The notes below the pieces were generated by a model, which saw only the letters and a program-made list of their open reading frames with translations, had not been told where the DNA came from and did no database searches. The translations under genes were made by a program, and so were the position numbers. From Callorhinus ursinus (lineage: Eukaryota > Chordata > Mammalia > Carnivora > Otariidae), in NCBI RefSeq assembly GCF_003265705.1, contig NW_020313045.1:1195328-1259327 (forward strand): DNA of 64,000 bases, given 5' to 3'. Below are positions 10,756-21,852 of the stretch, piece by piece (positions within the stretch are counted from its first letter, which is position 1; each line of letters starts with the position of its first letter).

Positions 10756-11279
10756 CAGACAGAAAATAATCTAGAGACTACAGAGATGAATTTGTGGTAC
10801 ACATCTGCAAACCACAACACAGAAGAACAACTAAGAAAATGAAACGGAGAGCATCACAACTTGCCGGAATCCTGCCGGAGGAGACAATTCCATGGATCGA
10901 GCACCCCGATACCGTGGCGGGGTCCCGTTGTTTTGGAAGTTAAGCGCTCCTCTGGATTTCTGTACTCACCTCGTGGTGGACCAGGTACAGAAGTCTGAGG
11001 CTCGGCTCTGGGCCCTGCACACACTGCCCTGCTTAGCTGGCTTGTGTTTCCCTCACAAGAAATATGTGGGAGATACAGGACCCGAGAGAAGCTGGGCTGA
11101 TGAATAATGGAGCCCTCTGGCCGTGGCCAGGGAACGTGCCCAAGAAAATCTCTCCAAGCCATTAGTGGAGGTGCATGCCCCCGCATCGGAGCCCTACCCC
11201 TGGAGGGGTGTGCTTTGAGTGTGCTTCTGTCTGGAGATTCCATGGGTCTCCCTCTGCCACCCCACACCCACACTCCAGA
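10756..11279. other. Unique DNA
   Basis: No repeat is recognised. Overlapping frames at 10854-11288 (minus, 144 codons) and 10892-11107 (plus) are not supported by any domain. Confidence 0.35.
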
Positions 11280-11284
11280 GCCAC

Positions 11285-11665
11285 TCACATGCGTTTATGG
11301 CTTTTGCCTACTCGAGTCTATATTAATTAAACAGCCGACTCAAGATAGGAGAGCCAAGTGTCTTATTTCATAAAGTAGATAATGTTCGAGATTTTAATTT
11401 ACAAGGAGAGCAGAGATTGGGGTCTGTCCGCAGCAGAAAGAGTCGTGAAAAGCTTCTTAGTTTCTGAATCTGATATCTCAACTCTCTAAGTTGCCATAAA
11501 TTCTGATAAAATGTCTTCCCAGCGGCAAAAGATAATTTTTATAAGCTTTTGGGAGGGACTAATAAAGCAGTAATCTACCATCTTCCATTATTTAAAGACC
11601 TGGCTCAAGGGATGTGATTTGTAGGGGTTTTTATATATAAATATAGAGACGTATATTAATTATAT
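11285..11665. other. AT-rich candidate conserved non-coding element
   Basis: A non-repetitive AT-rich block in GC-richer surroundings. It carries homeodomain-type cores ('TATTAATTAAAC' at its start, 'TATTAATTATAT' at its end) and 'AAAAGATAATTTTTATAAGC'. No transposon signature is visible. The composition and motif density are those of many developmental enhancers, but conservation is not testable here. Confidence 0.3.
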
Positions 11666-12439
11666 GTCTCAATCCATCACCCTCTCTGCAAAGGATTCAC
11701 GGCAGGGCTTTGGCTTCCCCAGAACTGGCCTCCTGCCTCTGCCGGAGCTGGAAAGATCTGTCTCTGAGTCCTACCCCCGCGGATCTCCGTGCCTCCAGGA
11801 GAAGTGATCAGAGGTGATAGTGCAAACACTCTTCATCTATCCCCTGGCCCTGTGTGATAACCTTAGGGTTCCAATTTCAGTCTGACATACACGATTCTGT
11901 GGTGACAAGACCTGATAGGAATGAGGCTTAGTCATCATCTGACAACAGACACATGTTGGGGATTTTCCCATCTGCCCCTCGCCCCAAGTATTCGAGCTCT
12001 GGGGTTATCACCCAGACACCAGCCTGAACATCCAATAACAATGAGCTTAAACTCAGAGCCAGAGAAGGCAGCTCACGCCAGGAGCCCGGGACCCGTGCCG
12101 GATGAGGCAGAGCAGATTTCCGAGGCTGCGGGATTTGTGTGGCTTATTATATAAGAGCACTTCACGCCCCCATGAAGCGTTTGAGATACTACTGGGCAAG
12201 CAGATTGTCCAAGTGCCTGCTCATCAGCCTTCCGGCCTCGCTCGAGCCAAGAGGCCTTTGGACGATGGCCAAGGGCTGGGTGACGCTGCTCCTTAAAAGG
12301 GACAGAGGTTGTCTGCTCTGTATTTGCCACATATCCCGCGTCCCCTCACACTCCGAGCACACAAGGGGACCCAACATGGGAAGATGCCAGTGAGAAGTGG
12401 TAGCGTTTCATCCACCATGTCATCATCCTTTGAATGTGC
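11666..12439. other. Unique DNA
   Basis: No gene or repeat recognised. Short frames only. Confidence 0.35.
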
Positions 12440-12560
12440 TCTGTGACCCCCAGTGTAGGGAGAGGAAGCGAGTTAAGATTAGTGAGATCCAAAGTCAGAG
12501 TCACGATTCAAATCCAGGGCTGGCTGACCCCAGCCAGAGGCTTGTGCAGTTTCCACTACA
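12440..12560 (-). repeat. MIR fragment, antisense
   Basis: 'GAGAGGAAGCGAGTTAAGAT', then 'CACGATTCAAATCCAGGGCT', matches decayed reverse-complement MIR. Confidence 0.5.
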
Positions 12561-12601
12561 AATACTGACTTACAGACAGAAGGGATAAAGAAGAGAAAGG
12601 A

Positions 12602-12804
12602 GGGGCGACTGGACGGCTCAGTCGGTTAAGCTTCTACCTTTGGCTCAGGTCATGAGGTCTCGGGGTCCTGGGATCGAGCCCCAGGTCGGGCTCCCTGCTC
12701 TGCAGGGCGTTTGCTTCTCCCTCTGCCCCTCCCCCTACTTGTGTGCTCTCTCTCTTTCTCTCTCTCAAATAAATAAATAAAATCTTAAAAAAAAAATAAA
12801 AATA
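12602..12804 (+). mobile_element. Can-SINE with TSD
   Basis: Full-length copy: 'CGGCTCAGTCGGTTAAGC', 'GGGTCCTGGGATCGAGCCCC', CT-rich stretch, (AATA)n and A-rich tail. Perfect 15-bp TSDs AAAGAAGAGAAAGGA lie at 12587-12601 and 12805-12819. A local deletion of the 'GACTCTTGATTT' segment marks a sub-type. Confidence 0.94.
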
Positions 12805-13173
12805 AAAGAAGAGAAAGGAGGCAGGAAGAGAAGGAGATTGGCACCCTTGGAATCAGCCACCTGGGTGAGCTGCAACTTGCTATGCGGGAGGGGGAGAGAC
12901 TTTGTAGGGGAAACACGCAGCCCACGGAAGTGGAGGGTGGCCGCAGAAGGCCCTCTGAAGACTCAGCGAAAACTGAGCAAGATGCCAGAGCAAGAGGTCT
13001 CCTCAGCTCCATAGGAAAGAATCACCCTCCAAAGACGGCTTCGGGCTTCCTCCCAGCCAAGACTGGACCAAGAAGGTGTCGTGACCCTGGTTCAGGCTGT
13101 CTGGCTGGACCGGGAGCCTGGTCCTGTAGCTGTAGCCACTGCTTAAGGAGTTGCTTTAAAGCTTCAGGACTCA

Positions 13174-13391
13174 CAGGCACCTGGGTGGCTCAGTCTGTTA
13201 AGCGTCTGACTCTTGATTTTAGCTCGGGTCATGATCTCAGGTTGTGAGATAGAGCCCCGAGTCGGGCTCCATGCTGAGCATGGAGCCTGCTTTGGATTCT
13301 GTCCCTCCCTCTCCACTCATGCACTTTCTCTCTCTCTCTCTCTCTCCCTCCCTCTCTCTCTCTCTAAAAATCAAATAAAAATCAAATAAAA
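13174..13391 (+). mobile_element. Can-SINE with TSD
   Basis: Full-length copy with a pure (CT)n stretch of about 45 bp at 13325-13365. TSDs of 17 bp lie at 13157-13173 and 13392-13408 (15 of 17 identical). Confidence 0.94.
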
Positions 13392-13408
13392 TAAAGCTTC
13401 GGGTCTCA

Positions 13409-14079
13409 GGTATAGGCATTACGATCCACTGAGTAAGAGGAGCAAGGGGAGGGAAGAGTCTCCCAGTCATGAACCAGCAGTGACTGGCTTCCCATGATTT
13501 CCAGGCTTCCTCCAGAGAAGTGCACATGCTGGGGCCACATGCAACTGAGCTCACTGGCAGAGGCTTCCTCCCCATCCAGAGTTCCTGAAAGTCACCAGCA
13601 GCCTTCCCACCCCCTGCAACCGCCACCACCTTCCCAACCCCTCCTCCCTACCGCCGTTCAAGAATTGCACAATTTCCCCATTTCCTGAAATGAAATCCTC
13701 CTACTGGACATACCCTGAGCAGTTCCTGGCTGCCTGGCTGAACCCTGAGTGAGACAAGCTGCCTGAGAGTAGGGCCTCCACCCAAAAGAATGGAGGCTTG
13801 GTTGTTTTTGGAAACTCAATCCCAGGACCCCGAGATCATGACCCTCTTTGCACACCTGAACATAGAGACGGAAAGTCATACCTGTTACATATTTTTGAGA
13901 AAGCTGGGGTCCTCGGGGGCTGTCAGCACTCCCCACCTAATCACCAGCATCTTTCCTGGCCACTGCCAATCCCACCAGAAAGCCCCAAGAAGTGGATACG
14001 ATCCCCATTTGGTGGATTGGAGACATTGGTCCCCAGGACATGAGCAACTGGAACCAAGTGCTCAGCCCCTGCATCAGTC
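13409..14079. other. Unique DNA
   Basis: No gene recognised. CCT/ACC-rich low complexity occurs at 13600-13660. Confidence 0.35.
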
Positions 14080-14420
14080 TGCTCAGGAGGCTGTAGCAGA
14101 ATACAACAGAAATCTCATTTCCCACGGTTCTGCAGACTGCAAGTCCCAGATCAGGGTCCCGCATGGTTGTTTCTGGCGAGGGCTCTCTACCTGGCTTACG
14201 GATGGTGTCTTCTCTCTGCGTCCTCCCATGGCCCTGGTCTCTGGGTGCCCTGCGCACAGTGAGAGTAAGTGATGCTAATCCTACAGGTCAGGGCCCCACC
14301 CATAGGACCTCATCTCACCTTAATTACTCCCATAGAGGCTCCATCTCCAAACACAACCCCATGTGGGGAGGGCTTCAGTATATGCATTTGGGGAAGACAC
14401 AAACCCTCAGGCCGTGACAG
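14080..14420 (-). repeat. MLT1-like LTR, antisense
   Basis: Reverse-complement MaLR (MLT1-type) order: 'TGTAGCAGAATACAACAGAA', 'GTTCTGCAGACTGCAAGTCC', 'TTAATTACTCCCATAGAGGC', 'CATCTCCAAACACAACCCCA'. A solo LTR remnant without internal sequence. Confidence 0.65.
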
Positions 14421-15534
14421 ACCTCTAGCCTGGTGCTCATTCTAGCCTACTTGCAAACTGCATGCCGTAGCGAGAGGCATCCGAGGAGGGAAAAAGGAGA
14501 AGAAAATGGACAGGGACCCAGGTCTGTGCCTAATTTTAGCCAAAGTCAAAAAGACACTACTTTCCAAGCCTCCAAGCAGACACCCCTCTGACATCCTGAA
14601 TCTGCCGAGGCTTTTTCTTGGCCTGCGTAGTGTCTTTTAGAAACCTGAATGTGTCGCCAATTTTTAAAGATTGGAAGACTTCCCGTAAAAATCTGGGTTT
14701 CTGGCTTCTCTTGAAAAACCAGAAGGTCTCTTGTCTCAGGGGGGCAACATATCCGCCTGGCAACCATCGTCCGAGTTTGGAAGTGGCCCATTCTGACGGG
14801 GCAACTGACTGTTCACCCCAGCCCCTGCCATTGGCCCTGACCTCCCCGGCTCCCTCCGGGCACACGTTGGCCGCATGGGCCTGAAGAAGATGGGGTGCCC
14901 CGGAGAAGCCCAGCCTCCATGAGCTTCTTTGTGGAGACAACAGCACAGCGGGCCCTTTTTAATTCCAGAGTGCCCATCCAACATCCAGCTGCTCTTTTCC
15001 CCCACGACAATATTGCATAATTCACATGAAAGCGGATTAATCTACGGGCAGGAAATTCAGACACCCGATATGACTTCTAAGGGCCTCTTTATTTGTATGA
15101 AAAAAAAGGATCATCCCCAAATATTCACTTCTCCTCCCCTCTGGGGTTTGAAGATGGTCCCCCAGGACCCTGTCCCACTGACCATCTGGAGGATAACCAG
15201 AGGATCCTGTGGGCCGAGGGCAGGCTGCTTCCTGGGTACCCCATGCTGGCTGGAGGCACCCCAAGGTCTCCATATGAAGGGCCCGATCTTGGCGTTTATT
15301 TATTATTAAAAACTCAATCTCTAGCTCTGAATCCTTTGCTGTTTTTTTGGCTCTTTCCTGAAGCCTCTCCCACAACCAAGCTCCTCTGATCATTTGTGTC
15401 AGAAAGTTTCCTCTGCTGGCCCGGGAGGAAGCAGGCCCGTTACTCCACAGTGCTGCTCAGTCGGGAAAAAAAAAAAAAAAGCCAACAGAGGAACTGGTCA
15501 TGGATTCTGTGTCCACCCACGCGGCTCCCTGCCC
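14421..15534. other. Unique DNA with an AT-richer core
   Basis: No gene is supported. Frames of 118-129 codons on the minus strand (14557-14946, 15037-15393) overlap plus-strand frames and lack domains. The part at 14990-15110 is AT-richer and contains 'GCATAATTCACATGAAAGC' and a bicoid/OTX-type CGGATTAATC (15033-15042), which may mark a small regulatory element. An A-tract lies at 15466-15480. Confidence 0.35.
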
Positions 15535-15590
15535 CTCAGCTGTGTGACCTTGGGCAAAGCACTTTACCTCTCTGGGCTTTGGACTGTTCT
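15535..15590 (+). repeat. MIR core fragment
   Basis: 'AGCTGTGTGACCTTGGGCAA' followed by 'GCACTTTACCTCTCTGGGC' is a well-preserved MIR core. Flanking parts are lost. Confidence 0.65.
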
Positions 15591-15711
15591 GCCAAGTGGG
15601 CTGGGCTGGTGGGGGTGGGTTGGGTTGCCACATCTCTAGAGAAAATGTATTGTAATAATGGATGAGGAAAAGTCTTTGACAAATAGATAACGATACATAA
15701 CACTTCATTAT

Positions 15712-16545
15712 CAACAGTGAATTAGTCAAGGCTTCCAAAGGAAACAGAATACCAGACAAAGAGGGTAACAGAAGGGGAGTTTAATAAAGGCCCATTGACA
15801 AAAGCAGGTAGGTTTGGGGATGCCAGTGATGGGACAGCACCCCAGGTTGTATCTGTGGAGCTATAAGCAAAGGAGTAACTCACGGAAGGCAGAAGCATGG
15901 CCGCGTAATGAGGGCTGCCTGAACAGACGAGAGCAGAAACAGACCCACAGAGCGCAGAGAACAAGCCAGAAGGCTGGGGGCAGGGGGATGGGCAAAATGG
16001 GTGAAGGGGAGTCGGGGGGTACAGGCTTCGAGTTATGGAATGAACAAGTCACAGGGATGAAAGGCGCAGCCTCGGGATTAGAGTCAGTAACATTGTAATC
16101 GCATTCCATGGTGACAGCTGGTGGCTACACTTGGGTGTGCCCAGCGGAATGTATAGAGAAGTCGGATCACTGTGTTGCACACCTGAAACTAATGTAACAT
16201 TGTGTGTCAAGTATAGTTCAATGAAAAAAATAGAGAAAAAATACAACTAAAATTAAAAATGGAAAAAAAAGAGGGTCTCCTTCAGTAGGGCGTACAGCCA
16301 GCCCATGGTGACCCGATGAGGCAGGAGAGAAGCTGGAGGAATAAATATCCCAACATGCTCTCCTGTCACCCTCCTCGGTCCTTCTGGGGTCTTCCATTGG
16401 CCAAACCCAACCAGAAGCAAGAGGGCAAGGACACTCTTGCTGCCGTCCGCAGATACCCATCTCTCAAGCCCCAGAGCAGGGTGTAGGAGAGTGGATCTAG
16501 GGTCCGGAGGGGGATGGAAGACATTTGGAATCACCTGGAACACAC
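15712..16545 (+). repeat. Ancient repeat split by an L1 tail
   Basis: The left part has 'ATTAGTCAAGGCTTCCAAAG' and 'GGGGAGTTTAATAAAGGCCC'. The right part (16273-16545) has 'CATTGGCCAAACCCAACCAG' and 'CCCCAGAGCAGGGTGTAGGA', parts I expect further along the same family. The L1 3' end at 16090-16272 sits between them, so it inserted into an older element. Compare 4640-4860 and 54655-55560. Confidence 0.45.
16090..16272 (+). mobile_element. L1 3' end (L1MA-like)
   Basis: 'GGTGACAGCTGGTGGCTACA', 'TCGGATCACTGTGTTGCACA' and 'CCTGAAACTAATGTAACATT' followed by an A-rich tail form the 3'UTR end typical of L1MA-group and carnivore L1 elements. Short 5'-truncated copy. Confidence 0.78.
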
Positions 16546-16599
16546 AGGTACCAGTCGCTGTGTTTGCCAAGTGTACCGGATGCCCTGGCAATCCCACGA

Positions 16600-16760
16600 A
16601 TCGCCTCACCAGCCCTAGGAGGTAGGGACTCCATCATCCCCAGTTTACAGATGAGCAAACTGGGGCTTTGGCAGGCAAGCTGACATGTCCATGGTCCCCC
16701 AGCCAGCCACTGGTGGAGGCAGGAATTGAACCTGGGAACCCAGATGCCTTGAACACGCTG
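16600..16760 (-). repeat. MIR SINE, antisense
   Basis: 'CCCCAGTTTACAGATGAGCA', 'CAGCCAGCCACTGGTGGAGG' and 'GGAATTGAACCTGGGAACCC' are reverse-complement MIR. Confidence 0.8.
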
Positions 16761-16868
16761 CTTTATGGGCTCTAGGGTAGAGAGAGAAGGCTTTTCCTGG
16801 CTTCACTGTTCTGGATCCCGGCATCATATTGATGCCTCCTGCATTGTTCCATATTCAAGTGTCGGGCC

Positions 16869-17000
16869 CCCTCCACTTCCGTCAACACAAGGCTCCAAGC
16901 CTCAGAGGTAATGAGGTCTGGGGAGAGAGGAGACAGCCTGCTCCAGATGACCCTGGGGCTTCCCTGGGGCTTGGAGCCTCTTGTTGACGGAAGTGGAGGG
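16869..17000. repeat. 32-bp inverted repeat with 68-bp spacer
   Basis: The left arm at 16869-16900 begins CCCTCCACTTCCGTCAACA. The right arm at 16969-17000 is its reverse complement with 30 of 32 positions matching. The mismatches are two bases in the middle of the arm. The spacer (16901-16968) is unrelated. It is not part of any repeat family I recognise. Transcribed RNA could form a 30-bp stem with a large loop. Confidence 0.85.
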
Positions 17001-17822
17001 AGCAAGGGGTGTGGATGAGAAGTTCTTTTTGAGGTTCCTGTAGAACATGCAACTGGACATGTCCAGCTGGTCCCTGGGCTCCGTGGACTTGGAGCAAGTT
17101 ATTTAACTTCTATTTTCCAGGACCCAAAGAAATAGGGCTGCCTTCCCTTTTTTCTCTTTTTTTCTTTTGGACATCCTCGGATTAATATAGAGGACAGCGG
17201 GGTCCTAGAGAGAGTGAAGCATAAATATAAAAAGATCTCAAGTCCCTTATCACCAAGTGTAAATATTCTCATGGACCAGGCACTCCTGCCTTAGACTAAT
17301 AATGTGAATGAAAGAGAAAGTTCTATGGCGTCAAGCCACTGACCTTTTAGGGTTTTTTGGTTGCAACAGAGAAGAGTTAACTCCCCAGTACTTGGAGCTT
17401 TAGTGTGGATCAAGTCCTGCAGGATGGTAAGCTCAGACTGCTCCAGAGGGACCCCTGGCTCCTAAGAGTGGCTCTGCCAGGCAAGACAGAAGCCCATCTC
17501 CCCCCCCCTCCGCCAGGAGCCGGCTTTCAGCAGGGTGAGGAGAGCCCAGGCTGAGAAGGGGCCTACCATATCCGTGCACGGCTGGCGCACCCAGGTGATG
17601 GGCTTCTCTGAGGGCATCTGGGCAGTTGGGTCCCCCGTTCTCCAGAGACCCAGAGTCTGGTGCTCCATGCGTAACTACTCTGGCTCAGACAGTGGGCTTC
17701 CAGAGGCAATGAGAGCCTGTAGAACTCATCTGGCAGGAAATTTATGTCTGATCCCCACACTTTCTTGCTGTGTATTGATTGAAGCAGCTCTGATTCCTCT
17801 CAAAGTCTCCAATGGCTGGGAG
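17001..17822. other. Unique DNA
   Basis: No gene or clear repeat. T/C-rich stretch at 17140-17170. Several short frames lack support. Confidence 0.35.
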
Positions 17823-17890
17823 TGGTTTTGTTTTGTTTTGTTTTCTGTTTTTTTGTTTTGTTTCGTTTGGTTTGGTTTTTAATTGTTTTC
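17823..17890. repeat. (TTTTG)n low-complexity tract
   Basis: About 65 bp of GTTTT repeats with small interruptions (GTTTC, GTTTGG). It explains the Phe/Val-rich start of a 185-codon frame at 17812-18369. Confidence 0.85.
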
Positions 17891-18780
17891 CCAAATGGAG
17901 CCATTTTTCGTTGAGTCATGGCGACCCATCGCACTTCCTCCCACTCCAGTGCTGGCCCCACCACTGCTCTCCCAGGACGAAGCCCCAGAAGAACCAGTGG
18001 GGCGGCAGCCAGGGCTTCCCAAACCATGGCCTAATTCAGCGCTATTTGATATTCCTGCAAACCCAGAACCCACACGATGTGCTGGGACAGTGTTTGTTTG
18101 GAGAACACATTTCCGCCCCCTTGTGCTGCAAGCCCAGGACCCAAGGACATGCGTGTCTTTTCTGCAGATCTGGAGTTTGCGAGTGCTGGAGGGCAGACAG
18201 CTCGAAACCAGGCAGACACACTCCAGTTTCCCTATCCGTGATATGCGCGTGCTGCTACAAGGCCCGGCCGCCTCAAAGGGTGGTTACGAAACAGCGTCGA
18301 AAATGTCTCTGTCAATTGGGAATGCCAGCTTCAAGGAACAGAAAAGTCTACTACTGTGATCCAAATTAACAGGGGTTTCTTTTTCTCCCATGACAAGCCA
18401 TTGGGAGACCAGAGCGTGGCAGTGTGGGGCATCGGTTCAGTGGCTCAATGATGTGATCAAGGTCTGAGGTTTGTTTCATCTTTCGGTTCCAACATCCTTG
18501 GGATGTTGACTTTGGACCTCCTGCGTTTGTTTCCTGATCCCAAAAAGGCTGGTGGCTCTCTTGACCTCACATGTGCATCAAAGGCAGAGGGAAGGGGGTC
18601 AAGGCAAAGATTTTCTTCTATTGAGGCTTTGCCTTTGTATTTGATACGGTAAGCCACATCCTGAAGATTGCCCTGTCACCGCGCATTGGCTGGGAGGATT
18701 AGCAAAAGGGGAGCGGGCGTGAGTGATGCTGTTGAGTAGGCGATGGGTAGCATCTGCCACAGAACCACAGACTAAGAGGC
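17891..18780. other. Unique DNA, two overlapping open frames, no gene called
   Basis: Plus-strand frames at 17812-18369 and 17883-18359 stay open in two phases over the same 470 bp. That points to chance or an old repeat rather than an exon. No domain recognised. Confidence 0.35.
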
Positions 18781-18784
18781 AAGA

Positions 18785-18860
18785 TGAGCTGGGCGGCAGC
18801 CCTGGCTCTGCATTGAAAGGGCACTGTGTGTCTTTGCCTTTTCTGTGCCTCAGTTTACCT
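18785..18860 (+). repeat. Possible MIR remnant
   Basis: 'GCCCTGGCTCTGCATTGAAA' and 'TTTCTGTGCCTCAGTTTACC' match MIR core words. Weak. Confidence 0.35.
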
Positions 18861-19665
18861 TCTGTCCCAGGAGAGAGTTGAACTCTGAGACCTCAAGAAC
18901 CCTTTCTCTCTCTATAGATGGCTCTGTGGCTGTAACGTGGACATGGTGACCAAACTGTGGCACCTCCAGCAGAGGAGGCCCCTCGTGTCTCAGTGGGGAA
19001 GGCCAGGCACACCCCTCTGCGGGTGCCTCTTACTACACTGCATTGACAGATTCATCTGCCCCAGGATTCTGCCCCGAGATCAGATTAATCTGCAGCAATC
19101 TGAGAGTTAAGCCCGGGAGTGGACTGAGGGGGCGTCGCACACTTGGGCCCCGGGGGTGCTGGATTCTAGTCCCAGGGAGGCCTCTGACTTGCGGGGTGAC
19201 CTGGAAATCAAATGCGGGCTGTGCCTCAGTGTCCCGTTTATTCAGGAACAGAGCTGGAAAAGATGGTCTGTGCAGGTCCGCATGGTTCTAAACTGCATCT
19301 GTGGGGCCAAAGAGGAAGATGGAAGGGAAAGCTGAGGTCTGCATTCCTGGGTCTGTAAGAAGCCCGGTAGGTGGGGAGGGGTAACCAGGACTGCTGTGGG
19401 AGAAGCAGGAGACCCTCCTGAACGAGGGGGTCTGCACATCCTCTGAGCTAACATCACTGTTCCAGCCAAGACATGACACTGACGACTCTCTGAGCCTCAG
19501 GCAAGGGGTGGATCCTCTGGCTCAGTTCATGTTTCCATGTTGTCCTCAAAGCCTGGTCTGGAGATGACTCTGCTCTCCCAAACTTAGGGTTGAAGGATCC
19601 ATTCTAAGAGTACTTGGCAATGACCCATCTCTTTATATTCCTATTATCCCTTCTGCCTCCCTCCT
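18861..19665. other. Unique DNA
   Basis: No gene recognised. It contains a 12-bp perfect palindrome CAGATTAATCTG at 19081-19092, a K50 homeodomain-type site. Confidence 0.35.
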
Positions 19666-19667
19666 TC

Positions 19668-19935
19668 CAGAAACATTTATTGAGCAACTACTATGCTAAC
19701 AATTTAACAGTGAACAAGGCGGACATGGTCTCTACCTTCGTGCAATAGACACTGAAGGGGACGCGGGCATTGAATGAGTGTTTACCATCTGATGGGTGTC
19801 AAAGCTAAGAGAGCGTAGACAAGAACCAAGCAACAGAGCCAAAGAGACGGAACAAGGAGAGCTTCCTGGAGGAGGTGGCTTTCACGTGGAAACCTGAAGG
19901 ATAAGGAGGGGTTAGCCAGAGCAGTTAGCGTAGAT
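19668..19935 (-). repeat. L2 3' region, antisense
   Basis: 'CAGAAACATTTATTGAGCAA', 'ACAGTGAACAAGGCGGACAT', then 'GAGCTTCCTGGAGGAGGTGG' and 'ACCTGAAGGATAAGGAGG' follow the reverse-complement LINE-2 order. Confidence 0.7.
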
Positions 19936-20974
19936 GCATCCACTCTGGTCACTGTAAGTGGGGGTCAAGTGGCCCACTACTGCCCCTCTCCAGAGAATCT
20001 TCGAGAATCTTCGACCAGGTGAGCCACTTCACCTGGAGATACCTAAGAGATTCCATGTTCCCTTCATCACCCCAGTGAGGAAGCAGACTTCAGTCAATGA
20101 CTGATGTAGGGCCACAAACCCGGTCCCCTTGCCTTAAGGTGGGACAACTCTGGGTCCACCCACTCCCCAGAGCTCCTCACAGCATTAGGCTGAGGATGGA
20201 CTCTTGTGGGACCCACGGCTTTGCTCAGCTTCTCCCCCCCGTCCTTTCTTCTTTCGCCCACTTCTTTACACCTTTCTCCTGGAATGGCTCCTCAAAAAGC
20301 TGCTGGGTTAAGAATCCCCAATGTCAACCTGTTCCTGAGGAACTTACCCTAAGACATCAGGTGATCCGCTGCTCCAAGAGAAAGGGTAGCTTCTATAAAG
20401 CCCCTTGGAGATAAGGAAGCATAGGGGAAGTTTACAAACCACGATTCAGGGGTGGTTGGTCATGGAATCTGAGGGCAGCATGGTGAGCCCTGAAGCTGCC
20501 AACCCACTCCCCAAAACCCCGAGTCTCTGCCCCAGCTATTGTCCTGACACAGGCCTGGTGATGGACCGGTTGGAACATGCCTGCTCCCTCTGCCCTATCT
20601 TGGTTTCCAGAGGTACAAGCCAGCCCAGGCTTGAGAGAGGAAGATAAAGAAAAAAACATCCAGAGGAAGCCGGAGGTATGCCTGGCTGACAATGATGCAC
20701 CGTGTGTTTTGCAGGCCCTGTGGATCGATAGAAATGCATAATTGAGAGGCTCAGCACTTGCTGGTTGCTCATCCATGAGCCTGAGAGATGAAGCCCCTTG
20801 CCAGCCCCGGAGTCCTTCTGAGGCTTGCTGCCCAGCTCCGAGGCATCTCTCTCGGCCTCCAGCCCTCTCCTCACTCAGGGACAATGGCCTCCATCTCGTG
20901 GAGGGGACGTATACCTCAGATAAGGGCAGTGTGAAGTGGCAGTGAAGAACACACCGGCTCTGGAGACAGACTGT
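19936..20974. other. Unique DNA
   Basis: About 1 kb with no recognised repeat. Minus-strand frames of 150 and 112 codons (20432-20884, 20536-20874) overlap in different phases and lack domains. Confidence 0.35.
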
Positions 20975-21680
20975 ATTGGTTAGCTATTGCCACAGTAATG
21001 CTGTGTAACAAAACAAAACAAAAAAAAGGGGGGGGACAAACTCTCAGTGGCTTGTAAGGATAAGAATTAGTTTAGCTAATGCCTCTGTTGGGGGGTGGGG
21101 CTGAAACAGCTTCTCTGACCTTCAGCTGGGCTTGCTGATGTATTTGTGGTTCCTCTATGAATCAGCCAATCTAGGCTGTGGAGCTGGGGTGGCTCTGCTT
21201 TACCTGGAGATCTGTGTGACGTCTGTTCCTAGCCAGAGAATGTTCTTGCAAGTAAAGAAAATGGAAGCATAAAGTCTCTTTTTTTTTTAAGATTTTTTAA
21301 TTTTTATTTATTAATTTGACACACACACAGAAAGAGAGAGAGAGAGAGAGTGAGAGCAGGAACACAAGCAGGGGGAGTGGGAGAGGGAGAAGCAGGCTTC
21401 CCGCCGAGCAGGGAGCCCCATGTGGGGCTCGATCTCAGGACCCTGGGATCATGACCAGAGCCGAAGGCAGACGCTTAACGACGGAGCCACCCAGGCACCC
21501 GGAAGCATGAAGTCTCTTAAGGGTGAGACTCGAAACTGGCACACTGTCAGCTTCTGTCTCATGACCTTGGGCAAAGGAAGTCACATGAGAGCACCCAAAG
21601 GCAAGGATGGGTGTACCTCTCAGTGAAAGGGTACTGTAAAGCCCACGTGACCAAGGGGGAGCCCTCCGGGCCCATAGTAG
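20975..21680 (-). repeat. Ancient LTR-like repeat interrupted by a Can-SINE
   Basis: Starts 'TTGGTTAGCTATTGCCACAG', 'GCTGTGTAACAAAAC', 'CAGTGGCTTGTAAGG'. After the SINE, related sequence continues ('CAAAGGAAGTCACATGAGAG'). Same family as 23885-24330. Edges are approximate. Confidence 0.5.
21279..21500 (-). mobile_element. Can-SINE with TSD, antisense
   Basis: Reverse-orientation copy: poly-T, GA-rich stretch, 'GGGGCTCGATCTCAGGACCC', 'GCAGACGCTTAACGACGGAG', ending in the GCC ACC CAG head. TSDs of 16 bp (GGAAGCATAAAGTCTC, one mismatch) lie at 21263-21278 and 21501-21516. Confidence 0.95.
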
Positions 21681-21696
21681 AATCTGTTCCAGACTG

Positions 21697-21852
21697 CTTC
21701 TTCGGAATTCTGGCTCTGCCATTTGCTGGTCGTGTGACTTTGAGCCAGTCACTTAGGCTCTCTGAGCCTCACTTTTTTTTCTCATTTACAAAAGAGAAAT
21801 ACTAATAGTATCTTCCTTTTGAGTGGTTGTAAGGATTCCAATTAAAGCGGGG
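21697..21852 (+). repeat. MIR SINE
   Basis: 'TTCTGGCTCTGCCATTTGCT', 'GTGTGACTTTGAGCCAGTCA' and 'CTCTCTGAGCCTCACTTTTT' show a clear MIR core. Confidence 0.85.

Noticed and set aside
10900..10960. 5S rRNA-like word ('GAAGTTAAGCGC')
   Set aside because: Only a short word matches and the rest of the 5S structure is absent.
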